Part shown: positions 1 to 10,345 of the stretch, piece by piece
Layout: every line of letters starts with the position of its first letter
How positions within the stretch are numbered: the first letter of the stretch is position 1
DNA from: Kappaphycus alvarezii
Taxonomy: Eukaryota > Rhodophyta > Florideophyceae > Gigartinales > Solieriaceae
Length of the DNA stretch: 64,000 nucleotides
Assembly: GCA_002205965.3 (NCBI GenBank)
Contig: NADL03000229.1
Location: forward strand, 1 to 64,000
Reading direction: 5' to 3'
Program-made: the position numbers and the translations under genes
Notes under the pieces: model-generated
The model's input: only the letters and a program-made list of their open reading frames with translations
Told to the model about the DNA's origin: nothing
The model's database searches: none

Positions 1-302
1 GCTCCCGGTAATACAGTGGCTATCGTCTACTGTATCTACTATTTTATAGCTATCGAACGGATATATAAGGAAGCCCTCATTGACCGATCGGGGCGTGAGG
101 AGAGAGGTAGTTTCTGGAGATTCAGAGGGAAATCGACAGTTCTAGTGACTGGCTCTACTAAAACAACCAAATACGGGACTGCAACTGCATCCCTTGAGAA
201 CTTTGTACCCGTTCACTGGACCTTTCTTTCCTGCTATCCCTCGCTTACACCGCGAATGCTACAGCTGCAGGCCCAGGGAAGGACTTCGAGAACGGTCTAG
301 GC

Positions 303-841
303 ATGATGAACTCTCCAGTGCTCGAGCTGGACCAAGAACTTCTGTCGTGGAGAAAGAAGTTTGCAAGTTTGGTTGACTTAATAACAACCGCAGCCGAGAA
401 GGGAGAATACAAGTTCTCCAAGGCGGTATTCCACACACTTGGAAATCAGCTGTACGATCGAGGTCTTCGCCAAGCTCAGCAGAGTCTTGTAGACGAAGCG
501 CATGGGCAATAAAAGATCCATGACAAGCAGGAAGACCAAGTCAAAGCTGTACAAGAAATCGTGGACTTGATTGCCCAGGATACTCCCATCTCCGTGGTTA
601 CTCACCTCATTGATTCCTTCAATAAGACTACTTCTTGCGAGCGAAAGCGCAAGAACAATGAAACTTGAACCGTCAGTTGCCCAGGTTCCGCAAACTCGCC
701 GCCAAACACCTCATGAAAGTGGGTTCTACCATTCAATCTCAAATCGTAGAAGTACTGGCACTTGCTTCGCTTAGTAATGCATCAATTTATGAAGCCGAGA
801 GAGCCAAACCAGAAGGGGAAATCGAAACGGATTTCCAGTGA
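303..841 (+). pseudogene. Block-A ORF, copy 1: nonsense and frameshift-broken helical protein
   Basis: The ATG at 303 opens a frame for a hydrophilic, probably helical protein starting MMNSPVLELDQEL. A TAA at 510-512 stops it, where the other copies have a lysine or glutamate-rich continuation. After that stop the frame is open again to 668. A different frame then continues to 841, ending EIETDFQ. Copy 2 has one extra C near 13769 that would join the two segments, so the ancestral product was probably about 179 residues. I do not recognise the family. A Gag-like or structural role is conceivable because the region is flanked by direct repeats, but no zinc knuckle or catalytic motif is visible. 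Confidence 0.5.
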
Positions 842-882
842 TCCATTGAAGCCACAAACGATTTTTCCGACAGTGTGCCATC

Positions 883-1053
883 ATGGTGACGGCTAAATAC
901 CATGACCTTGATACACTACTTGATTACGGGCTTGCGATTCCGTTCTACAATCTTGGATTCCATCGTTACAGGCTTGCAAGCTTGATTACATTTGCCACGT
1001 TTCTTGGTAGAACCATTAACTGGTGCCGACTTCGAATAGTGCACTGTATATGA
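883..1053 (+). CDS. 56-residue hypothetical ORF, block A copy 1
   Basis: An ATG-to-TGA frame of 57 codons begins MVTAKYHDLDTLLDYG and ends NWCRLRIVHCI. It is rich in aromatic and hydrophobic residues with no recognised motif. The same frame, start and stop are kept at 13988-14158, 43963-44133 and 60162-60332, with a few amino-acid changes and no indel. The ORF just upstream is broken in every copy. At this length chance preservation cannot be excluded. Confidence 0.25.
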   Translation: MVTAKYHDLDTLLDYGLAIPFYNLGFHRYRLASLITFATFLGRTINWCRLRIVHCI

Positions 1054-1390
1054 GCACCTGTGCAATATTCACCTTCTTCCTCGATTCGGATAATTGGACA
1101 CACGGGATATTTGGAACCACTCCAACCAATTGACCATCCTTTCCTTTAATTGGGAATTAACTCAATTCTAATTTCCTTTCACCCATCTGTCCCATGGAAA
1201 TCCACAGGTTGAACACGTGTCCACTGTTTGGGGTGTATAATCTTCTTCGCCGAAATCTGCCTCCAATGCCTCGTCATCTACCAACCGTGTGGGGTGTTAA
1301 GCGCACACGTGTCAACGTCCTCTGTTTTAAACACAAGACTTTGTGTTGCTTGTGTTGTTACGCTATGCTATTGATCCAATAAACCGACAG

Positions 1391-2282
1391 GCGCTCCTTT
1401 CTTAAGTCTCGAATGGACCTCTGCGACAACATCCATTCAACCCAGCTCACACCGCCTCACCCGCGCACCGCCTTTCACCTGCACAGACTTTGCGCATCGG
1501 GTTGCAAAATGCAACACGCCTTCCGGCTCACCCCCGCCAATTCCGTACCCGCTCGCCAAGGAATTTCCCTTGTTTGCACCCACTGTCTCGCTTACATGGA
1601 CGCCCAAGGCGACCATGCTTCGAGTTGCACCTCAGGATACAACGCTGCTACCCGGCACAACTTCCTCCGGAACCTCCTTACGACCGACATGTTCCGACCT
1701 GCCGGTCTTGCTCACAGACAAGAAGTTCCCAACCTTGTGCCGGGTACAGACCTCCGGCCAGCCGACATCCTCGTCATGTGGACCGGAACCTACTGACACG
1801 CTCGATGCGCCGACGCAAATCGCATATGATGTCACCATTCGCAATCCCATGGCCCGATATTACCTCAAACAAGCTGCATTGTTACCTTGCGGGGCAGCCG
1901 AATCGGCCCACGTTGACAAGGTGAAGACCTTCGACCGCTCAGTGAGAGTTGCGTTTAACCTGACCCCGGACGCTACTTTTCCAAAGCTCGGTTTTCACTT
2001 TGTTCCGCTTGCTTTCGACTCTTTCGCCGCGCCTTGCAAGTCAACCTCTGGAGTAATTGAGACCCATGCGAAATTGATATCGCGACGACTGTTCTGTAAA
2101 CCAGCGGCGGCTCTTGACCACCTGCGGCAACGAATCTCGTCGACCATATGGTCTACCTTTGCAACATCGATCCTAGCGCGTACTCTCTTCAAGCTGGGCA
2201 GCGACGAACTTCAACTATCTTAGCTTACACTGTCAGCTAGGCTTGTACGCCTTTTATAATACATGAAGTAAAGGTAATTACA
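1391..2282 (+). mobile_element. LINE-A, 5'-truncated non-LTR retrotransposon, unit 1
   Basis: The 892-bp insert is flanked by a 14-bp direct repeat (CAATAAACCGACAG, 1377-1390 and 2283-2296). The uninterrupted site is seen at about 12849, 42749 and 58950. The insert encodes only the C-terminal part of a LINE protein and ends in GTAATTACACA just before the right repeat, without poly(A). The severe 5' truncation with an intact 3' end is typical of target-primed reverse transcription. Unit 2 has the same insertion at the same base, so it predates that duplication. Confidence 0.85.
1413..2223 (+). pseudogene. LINE-A C-terminal Cys/His finger and restriction-like endonuclease, frameshifted
   Basis: The frame from 1413 carries HLHRLCASGCK (the end of the RT thumb region), then CTHC, a spaced HASSC and RHNFLRNLL. 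This is the CCHC-type finger found before the endonuclease in LINEs with a restriction-like (PD-(D/E)XK) nuclease. It continues into RPADILV. A two-base loss at about 1776 then moves the rest into another frame, where YDVTI (the second acidic motif) and the tail to 2223 are found. The RPAD...YDVTI pair fits the endonuclease active site. The polymerase domain is missing by truncation, so the copy cannot be autonomous. Confidence 0.7.
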
Positions 2283-2329
2283 CAATAAACCGACAGTTCC
2301 GACTCCACTCGAGGGTAGCCGACAGCAGT

Positions 2330-2465
2330 GCACTGTACTGTTGTGTACAGTACAGTACATGACGTATAGTACTGCTTGGGTTCAATTGGTGCGTGGCATG
2401 TACCTTTGTATTGTCAGCAAAGTGCAGTACCACCTTACAGTACAACACTGTACTTTACAGTAGTA
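2330..2465. repeat. GTAC-rich palindromic tract, unit 1
   Basis: Overlapping TGTACAGTACAGTACA and TACTGTACT motifs form a self-complementary tract, followed by CAGTACCACC and ACAGTACAACACTGTAC. Equivalent tracts lie at 12895-13020, 15439-15575, 42800-42990 and 58997-59180. It lies in the J-like region between LINE-A and the 135-bp doublet. Confidence 0.6.
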
Positions 2466-2732
2466 TACTTCCAGTAGCTCACTCAATGTGCATTTAGGGC
2501 CCCTCTGGTACGGTAGTTGTAGTTGCCTTATCGCGATGCGGTCCAGGACTTTGACCGGCCTGGCTTCTCGCGTAACCGCTCGTTCCGTCGGCGGAAAGTA
2601 TACTTCCAGTAGCTCACTCAATGTGCATTTAGGCCCCTCTGGTACGGTAGTTGTAGTTGCCTTATCGCGATGCGGTCCAGGCCTTTGACCAGCCTGGGTT
2701 CTCGCGTAACCGCTCGTTCCGTCGGCGGAAAG
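2463..2732 (+). repeat. 135-bp tandem doublet, unit 1
   Basis: GTATACTTCCAGTAGCTC starts at 2463 and again at 2598. The two 135-bp copies differ by a few bases. The second copy contains the uninterrupted GCCCCTCTGGTACGG into which the unit 2 chromovirus inserted. Confidence 0.85.
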
Positions 2733-5700
2733 TAGCTCGGCATGGCGTGCGAGTTGTAGTTTACGCGACGGTATACAGCCTGGCAACGCTCGTTCAAAGG
2801 CGGCGGTTACATCAGACTAAAACAGGGCTTATCGGGTGGAACCTGGGAACCCCACACATAGCAATACGCTTTTCATTCTGACAGCCCCGGTCATTTGAAA
2901 ATGCCAGCAGTCATTAAAAATCAGTACAACTAACCTTGGCTTCAAGCTACCAACTATTATAATTCTCGAGTAAGCTCACCACAGTGGACAACTATAATTT
3001 CACATTCCGGTATTTTGAAAGATGGAAGCTTGTTCCGGTCTAATAATCCACTATAAAGCTTTACCTAGCATTTACCCACACCAGAGTCCATGGACTATAG
3101 TAGCGATCCGTTGTCGTTACTTGTAGACAGTTCATCAGCTGGGTGGGTAGTAGGACTACTGAATAATAACTGAGTGGCTTTCCTTTTCGTCGTTGGTACA
3201 GGCACACGTTGATCAAACCTTTTCCAACCTTGTCCAGCGAAGTTGATACCAATGTGTCCAATTTGCAGCACCATGCGACGAAGTGCGTTTTTTCGAGATA
3301 TTATCAGCTCTGCTTCCTTGTCTAGATGAAGTTCGGCTTCGAGTTTAACGTACAACATACGCAAAGACAGTTTATGTGTCGCAAAACGGCTCAAAAATTT
3401 ACGCGATCAAATGTAGGCGACTTTGGTATTCCGCAAGATCTCTATTTTGTGCGATTATCACCGATGAGGCCGCGGTACTTGACGTGAGAGCTTGTTGATT
3501 AGCTTGTGTACCTTCTTATCTACTGAAGATAGTCAAAGGTCGCCTTGGACAAAAAAGGAACCCCCGAAGTTGTTGAGGTAGTTCTTAACTCGGTTCTAGC
3601 GCACGAGGCAGTTGTACTTTTTTGTAGCTATCTGTATGGCCTATTGGAATGTGTGCGAAGGGGTCTCAACTCCCGCAAGATAGAACCGCCCAGCATCCTT
3701 TGACGAAAGATTGTGAAAATGCTGAAGCTTCTGTTGTGGGCTCAGCCCGTATGCATTCGCCATTTGCTAGTATTCATCAACGTAATCCATCCAGCATTCG
3801 CACAGACTGCCGCAGGACTTATTTTCGCCGCCCTTAAGCCTTATTTCATTTCCGTGTGAAAGCCTCCTGATAATGCTGTATTCGGCGCTGCAGGCGCTTC
3901 CATGCAACTCAGTGAAGGATGATAGGGGCGACGGTGTACCTTGTGGTCACTTCTTACGCGTCTGCATCCTGCAACAATCAGCCGCATCATTTGAAATACG
4001 GTATCATGGTCACCACTGTTATAGTATATTACATAGTCAAGAGTTGTTATAAAAATTCTCGATTAGTGTTTTTGTAGCCCCGCACCACGTGAGTAAGTTT
4101 CACAGCTCGACCCATATAGACAGAAGATCGCAAATCTCCTTTGCAAATAAGCTTGCGGGTGGGAACTGTTCAGCAACCATTTTGTTCAATTGCGAACCAC
4201 TGAGGGAAGGGTCGAGTACTCAAATGGAGATGATGAATCCCTTTTGGTTACTTGTCAGAAAACAAGCTCCCTCTCATTTATGAGCTTCATAAGCGGAGGT
4301 TAATCATCTTCACTTCCCCTTACAGTCTCTTCACTGCTTGATATAATGCCGGCACTGGCGTCCGACCGAGGAAGGCGAGAAGTACTTGTGAGAGTGACAT
4401 GTTACTACAATGTGTGGCCCTGAAACTGGTCATCTCTGTGTATCCAGACTTTAGCTGATTTCGATCTTGAGTCTAAAGAGGTAGAAGGCTACTCGGATCC
4501 TGGGCGGCCAGTTTCCTAATAAAGAAAATTTCAGGGTACTGTGACCCTGGGGGAGGGTGCGTGTACTGATACTTGGCACTGAGTCTCCCCTACTCCGGAA
4601 AGGTGATCTTTTCTGCGGTCTACCATCGCACAGACCTATTGCGAAGGGGTTTACACCCTAGAGGAGATCTACCGCGAATTTCCCAAGCGATCATCAGAAA
4701 CAAGGCAAAAACTAATAACACTCTACTAGTTTCCTGGCAATTAAAGACCGCAGTCCTTGAGGACACCAGCAAAAGTCACACTAATGATAGGAGTTCTTCT
4801 GCAGTTGTTACACCGCATCGGTCATAAGTTCAACTCCTATCTATGGGAAGTCAAAAAACTTCGACTGTGTTGAGGGCTCGGCATATCTCCGTTTACTTGG
4901 TTTTCAGATTTCCGCGACAGCCTCTTGAACAGGGGACAGGACGATGTGTCATTTCATGAAGGGGCATACCGCCATGGAATAAAGTAAATACAGAATTTCG
5001 AATGATACAGAACATATTCGTAGGTAGAAAAAGGAGGGAAATGTTTTTTATGTTGGTCCAATTTTTGTAAGACGTCTACTTACACACGTTGCAAATGGAA
5101 AGTTTTCAATGCTGTAAATATTTAGAATAGATTCGAAATAGGTATAAGAATGAAAGGTAGTTCATCTAATAGTTTTTACTATTATGTATGAGACGATACT
5201 GCTTCAGAAAGCAGTCGCAATCCCTATCTCCATGAAAAATAAAAAATTTCATCTGAAGCATGAGAATCATGACCCAAAAACCCTCAAATTTTCAATTACC
5301 GTGCAAAGATTGAAATCCCACCTTTCCAAAGCGATTTTTTTGATTCGACAATTGTATATATGAAATGTATTGGAAGCATTCAAATAAATTATTGATAAAT
5401 TTTATTTGAATTTTTCATTTCTTGATGAGCAATACCTGCAATAATAAGCTCAACCACCGGACCATGCACTATCCAACGTCTCGGTGTTATAGATACATTC
5501 AATTCTAGAATTGCCCCCTTATAGATCCACTCTCTACCATTTGAAACTGTTTTCGGCCGATTAGATTCCATCGCTTATATTCTTACACCTTCAGGATAAC
5601 CTCTTACGATCTGCCGTGGGCTTTTGCTTGACCATGTTCTTGGGCTTCTACTCCCATCAGATCCACAAGAGCATAAGTCCCTATTTCGATACCACCTTGT

Positions 5701-6447
5701 ACTGAACTTTTATCCAATGTGCTGCCAGAGCTCATTAGATTGAGCATCAACCAGCAACTTACTCATAAAAATGAGTTTCTATTTCTTTGACAGTAGACAA
5801 GTGATTATACATCTCTTTACCCCGTCCAAAAATTCCCAGTCACCGAAAAGTAATCTCTGAAACCGTCCAACCGTAGCCACTTTCTCGATCCCAACAACTG
5901 TTCCTGACATTATTTCTGTCATACGATAGGTCCATGAGACCTTCTACAATTGACGTTGGATGTGTGTGCGCGCGCTTTTGTGTGAAGTCCACTTCCAGGG
6001 AGCAAATGTCCGTCGTTTGATTTGACAACCCTGCAGGGAATTTTAACGGGAATTTGAGTGGGAGTTGACGCCGTTAGGCAGTGAGGGTGCGAAAGCTCTG
6101 AATGATAAACATGAAAGTTAGCAGAGATTTCAAGGGAAATTTAAAGCTAAGAAAAGCCGTAAAAATGTTTTGAATTTATTTTCTTCGTTCTTACAAATTT
6201 CCGTCAATTGATTATATAAGTAATCAGTTGATGACCTTTGTCGAGTAGACACTAAACTTCAGAAAAAAGTTACATACATTGAGTATATATTAGTGACCGC
6301 ACATGGTCCAACTATGTGGTTAAGACGTAGCAGGATATACATCTCGATTAAAGAGAGATAATAGGGAGAAATACTTACTCATTAATTACCTATAGTGTGC
6401 TACAATTGGCCTAATATTCAATTGAAACTTAGTAAATGGACCAAACC
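2733..6447. other. Block D, unit 1: no recognised gene
   Basis: This 3.7-kb stretch is nearly identical to 22889-26533. It is AT-rich from about 4980 on. Weak coding candidates are a minus-strand frame at 3095-3394 (described at 23194-23493) and a plus-strand frame around 3544-4030. The latter is interrupted here by a 12-base insertion (TCCTTTGACGAA, about 3697-3708) that brings a TGA. Neither shows a known domain, and the rest shows nothing I recognise. Confidence 0.5.
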
Positions 6448-8490
6448 GGTCAAGAGCAGTAGGGCTCGGGACATGGTGGCCGTAGACACCGAAGACCTTG
6501 TCAGCATGAAATTATTAAAGTAAAAAAGCGAAAGGACATATCATCTCCTGAGTTACATTGTTAACCTAGGTTGAACTTAATCATCAGGACACTGGATTTG
6601 GGCCCAAAATCAATCATCGTGTGTCATCGAGAGTCAAAAGGTACTATTTTCCTCTGCTATATTACAGTATTCCAGTGCAATTCCCTAAGATTTCCACAGT
6701 ATATAGAGGACATTCGATTCCCCTCTGCGGGCCCCGAGAGAACAATAACTCTCCCTCCTCCAAAATTTCTTAATAGTAGCAGCGCACTGAGTCAGCCTCC
6801 CCCCTCGTCCTCCATTACTCAACAGAAACCATCTACCTCAATTTTTCCCAACCTCCCAGCAACCTTACCGAAAACATTAATCACATTTTCCTTTACAGTT
6901 GACAAGCTTCAAAAAAGAGTCCCCGGGCTATAAGATATTATCAGCAGACTTTAAATAAGAATATTCTAGAGTTAAAGTTCCCCCGTCCGGTACGACGTTA
7001 AAATAGGGCCGCGTACTGTGCTTAAATTTAATACGTGGGTAGAGGTTTGAGTGAGTTTCTTAGAGCCTCGAGCGTAGGAGGGCGTCAAATGGAAGGTGTA
7101 CTGGTCGCAAGTCAACGGAATACAAATAATAGTCTACTGGACTTTGAACGTCCTAAGCAACTGAGTCAACTTTAAGTAAATTGACCTCGTTATGTGCTGC
7201 CCTCAGTGATAGAGCTTGTTTGGGGAATAAAGGTGTTGATTTAAGGATTTAGTGGAAAGCAAACAGGTAACCTGACTTGTTTCTGTACGTAATACAAGTT
7301 TGGAAGCACTGAGCATCTTATTATGGTAAAATAAATAGCAGGGGATACAGATTTTCATTTGATAAACCAATCGATTTTGAAGCGGGGAATTACTGAATGG
7401 GAAAAAACTGTGAGAATAATTCGCAAAATTAATTTCACAGCCCAAAAGGTATGACATGTGTAACACACAGCAAGATTGCAAGAGGAATTATAATGTACAC
7501 TCTGTTATTACAGCTTCCAAATTCCTTACATAGCTACTATACTTTGTGTTTGAGGGGTTGGCTCCTCCAAGCTACGGCAAGAACAACTTTTTACTTGGCC
7601 GTTGGCTGATGAATCTTGTTCTGGCTTTGCTCTACTACTCGATACGCAAGCACTTGTACAGACTTTATATAGACTTTTTCAGATCCCTTTGCACTGAGGA
7701 TATTTGTCGCACAGTAAATACAATACGAAAGATCGCGGCCAATCTTGTGACGCGACTAGCGTTACTTGGCAAGTGCAATGATTCTGCCCCACCTGCCAGG
7801 TGGCAGTGCTTATATATATTGCCCCCGGTAGTACAGTGCGGTAGGTACTTACTAACTTCAATTCCTTTAAAGCCAGGCGAATGGTTGCATATGGGATGCT
7901 ACATCGCGCATTAGGTGCGAGGAGGGGAGAAAAGGGAAGAAAGATCAAAAGGGCTACACGTCTGACTACCTGTGTGTTTGCTGTTTACTGCAATTTCCCC
8001 AGTAAATGACCACAAATACGAGGATTACTGTCTCCAGTTTTCGTTGTATATTAAGTCTTGATGAAGAGGTGGATTTACTAATATTTTTTGCCCAGAGTGG
8101 TCTGCACCGCCAACGCGGATGAATCCGCAGTGATAGGGCTTTATACTCGGTCCACAGTTGACCATCAGCCTAGAATTATTTAGACGTCAAAAGAAAGACC
8201 AAAGGGAGTCAAAGATCACAAAACAGTCAAGCATCGTGCTTTTAACGGAAGTATATGGAAGACTCATCGTAACGATGAAGAAAATCATAGGTGCAGTCGG
8301 GATGCGACGACGAACAAGTTAAAGCACCGACAGAAACCTTCCCAGAAGTCTGCATGTAACGTGGGAATAAAGACCATGAAAGAGGCAACTTGAAGTAACA
8401 GCATTCGAACGTTGGCTTTCTGAAGATTCGAATAGCCAAAGATCTTTATGAAACGTCACCGAAAATAATGATGCACCCTAAAACTCCAGA
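6448..8490. other. Block E, left part, unit 1: mostly non-coding
   Basis: This region begins at the GGTC junction shared with the LTR fragment of units 3 and 4. It contains a proline/serine-rich open stretch (about 6571-6933) without a convincing ATG, an AT-rich stretch, then the 101-codon ORF at 7609-7914. Otherwise nothing is recognised. Confidence 0.45.
7609..7914 (+). CDS. 101-residue hypothetical ORF, block E copy 1
   Basis: The ATG at 7609 opens MNLVLALLYYSIRKHLYRLY, a hydrophobic start followed by basic residues, so a signal anchor is possible. Cysteines lie in SLCTEDIC and near the end (MGCYIAH). The same frame is intact at 27699-28004 and 61989-62294 and is frameshifted at 45795-46031. 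Just upstream, unit 1 lacks three bases (a CTT) that units 2 and 4 have. A frame on the other strand (7679-7948) is equally open, so the coding strand is uncertain. No family is recognised. Confidence 0.3.
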   Translation: MNLVLALLYYSIRKHLYRLYIDFFRSLCTEDICRTVNTIRKIAANLVTRLALLGKCNDSAPPARWQCLYILPPVVQCGRYLLTSIPLKPGEWLHMGCYIAH

Positions 8491-10345
8491 GGGTATTTTT
8501 ATCCCAAAAATACCCGTTGAAGTGTTGGAGAAATTAAGTTAGCAGTTGTGCTGTCACCAGCAATGGACATCGAATTCAAGTTAAAGATCTTGGACTGTGC
8601 GCCTTTCAACCATGACAATTGCTAAATTGCAGCGATGCAGAGCAAAAAATAGATGTGTGCAGACTACCTCGTAAACGATTGAAAGAAAAAACTTGTCATT
8701 CCGCTCTACGTCACCAAAGGCGATGGTCTTCTTTTACTTCGAAATTTTGTTTTGAGCACATCGGATGTTCCCAATTCTTGTACGCCTCCTGTTTTCATTG
8801 TAAAATCAGGTGTATTTGAAGGACTAGATAGAGAATTCCTAATTCAGATCTACGTTATTGAAGGTAGAGAAACACGAACTCAACTTGCTGTTGTTATGAG
8901 CCAAATATCCAAGTTCCAAAGCTATCTCGAGACTCAACGATACATTCTTGTAACCAAAGGGAAATGAAATGACGGCGATAACAAAATCTTGCGTTTCATG
9001 GGAAAATCGACAAAAACTCTAGCTGTGAAACTTCACCTGTACTCGCCTTTACCTCGGAAGGACATGAATGATCTCTGCAAACGGTGCGGAGTTCTTTCTC
9101 CTGCCTTAGGCGAAGCGCTCGGAGCTGTCGTGAAAACTTTTCACAGCTGGAAAAGACCAGATTTTCACTCTCTGTGCGCAACATATCCTGAAAAATTCCA
9201 TTTCGAACCTTCAACCATGATGTGTAAATCGTTTTCATGTACTTGATTTAGTTGAAGAAGCACCCAATACTCCATATGAAAAACTCGGCTTCAAGCTTCT
9301 GTACTGCGGTTATTCCGTCGACCGGAGATATAGAATAAGCTGGAAAGCTCCTTGAAACTCAATGGACCCTATTGATTGGAGGCTCTGGATCAATATCGTC
9401 TGATCAAGAACTTGACAATAATAATTTTCGAAAAACATTGCAAACTCATGTCATTAAGACGAGACCTCTTCCTGCGGGGGTGCATAGAAAAATTGGTTCA
9501 GTGTCAATTGCAAAATTCACTTTACGTCAGATGTCACTGCGTTTTCTCGGAGATGTAATGAACGAACAAGATGTAGAAGGTATATTGTCGACGTTTTAAG
9601 AAATCGTCTCAACAGCGATAGCGAGGGGATTGCAACGAGTTTTCTTCGTGGAAACAGTCTTATCATTGCTTTTGAACTTGGAAGAGGATACAAAACATCT
9701 ATCCGTCTTTCTTAGATGCTGGTTGACTTCGAGTTAGTTGATGCGCACTTAGAGCGGACTGCATGCCGCACGCACTCAATGATGCTGGAATTTCCTTCGC
9801 CAAAATACTCTTCTGTCATATTTTCTGATGAAAGAAGCTGTAGGGTGCTTTGTTGAGACTCAAAAAAAACCTGGTGCCTGGTATTTGGGATACATCCGAA
9901 ATGCAAAAGAATATTTTTTCGAGCTCACTCGTAGCAAATACCGAAACGATAAACGGCTGAAAGTCGCGTATAATGACATACGGTTAAATATAAGGTTCAT
10001 CCTCTTTGCAAGACCTGGGCAGTATCAAGCACTCACAACAAAAACAGGGCAATCAGATCCCGTTGGATAACTATGGTTAGTTTTTCGGATGCTGCCCCAT
10101 TTCTGTTTGACTCTGTGGTGAGAACAACACCAGAGGCTGAAAAATCTCAGAACCAAGCTATCAGTGAAGAAAATTGTTCTTCTTAAATTGTTCTTCTTTG
10201 TTCTCGATTCTTATCAATGCCACTGGAAACAACTGGATAATCGTTCCGCAGATGTCTTCGTTCCTTGTGACTAAGAACAGTTACAATCGATCTAAGCTCA
10301 AGGACTTGGAGGTTGACATAAATAAGAATACCCAAAACGTTTAAA
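8491..10345 (+). pseudogene. Block E decayed gene of unknown family, copy 1
   Basis: A run of protein-like segments lies on the plus strand in changing frames. They include GIFIPKIPVEVLEKL (from 8491), FIVKSGVFEGLDREFLIQIY (about 8795), ILRFMGKSTKTLAVKLHLYS (about 8980), KTLQTHVIKTRPLPAGVHRK (about 9435), GIATSFLRGNSLIIAFELGR (about 9620), KKPGAWYLGYIRNAKEYFFE (about 9868) and SDAAPFLFDSVV (about 10089). Most frame breaks are shared by all four copies, so the decay predates amplification, or some breaks are introns that I cannot define. An unusual TTAAATTGTTCTTC duplication at about 10184 is private to this copy. I do not recognise the family. Confidence 0.5.

Noticed and set aside
1..400. 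Secretory signal peptide in front of the block-A ORF (hydrophobic LDLSFLLSLAYTANA reading)
   Set aside because: The frame has no ATG before the hydrophobic stretch, and other copies have a stop just upstream of it.
2330..2465. CRISPR array or satellite
   Set aside because: GTAC motifs are short, overlapping and palindromic without spacers of constant length. The host is eukaryotic.
8795..8910. Possible Hsp70 substrate-binding-domain similarity (LIQIYVIEGRE resembles the IxVYEGER motif)
   Set aside because: Only a short resemblance. The surrounding segments do not follow the Hsp70 order, and no ATPase motifs are present.
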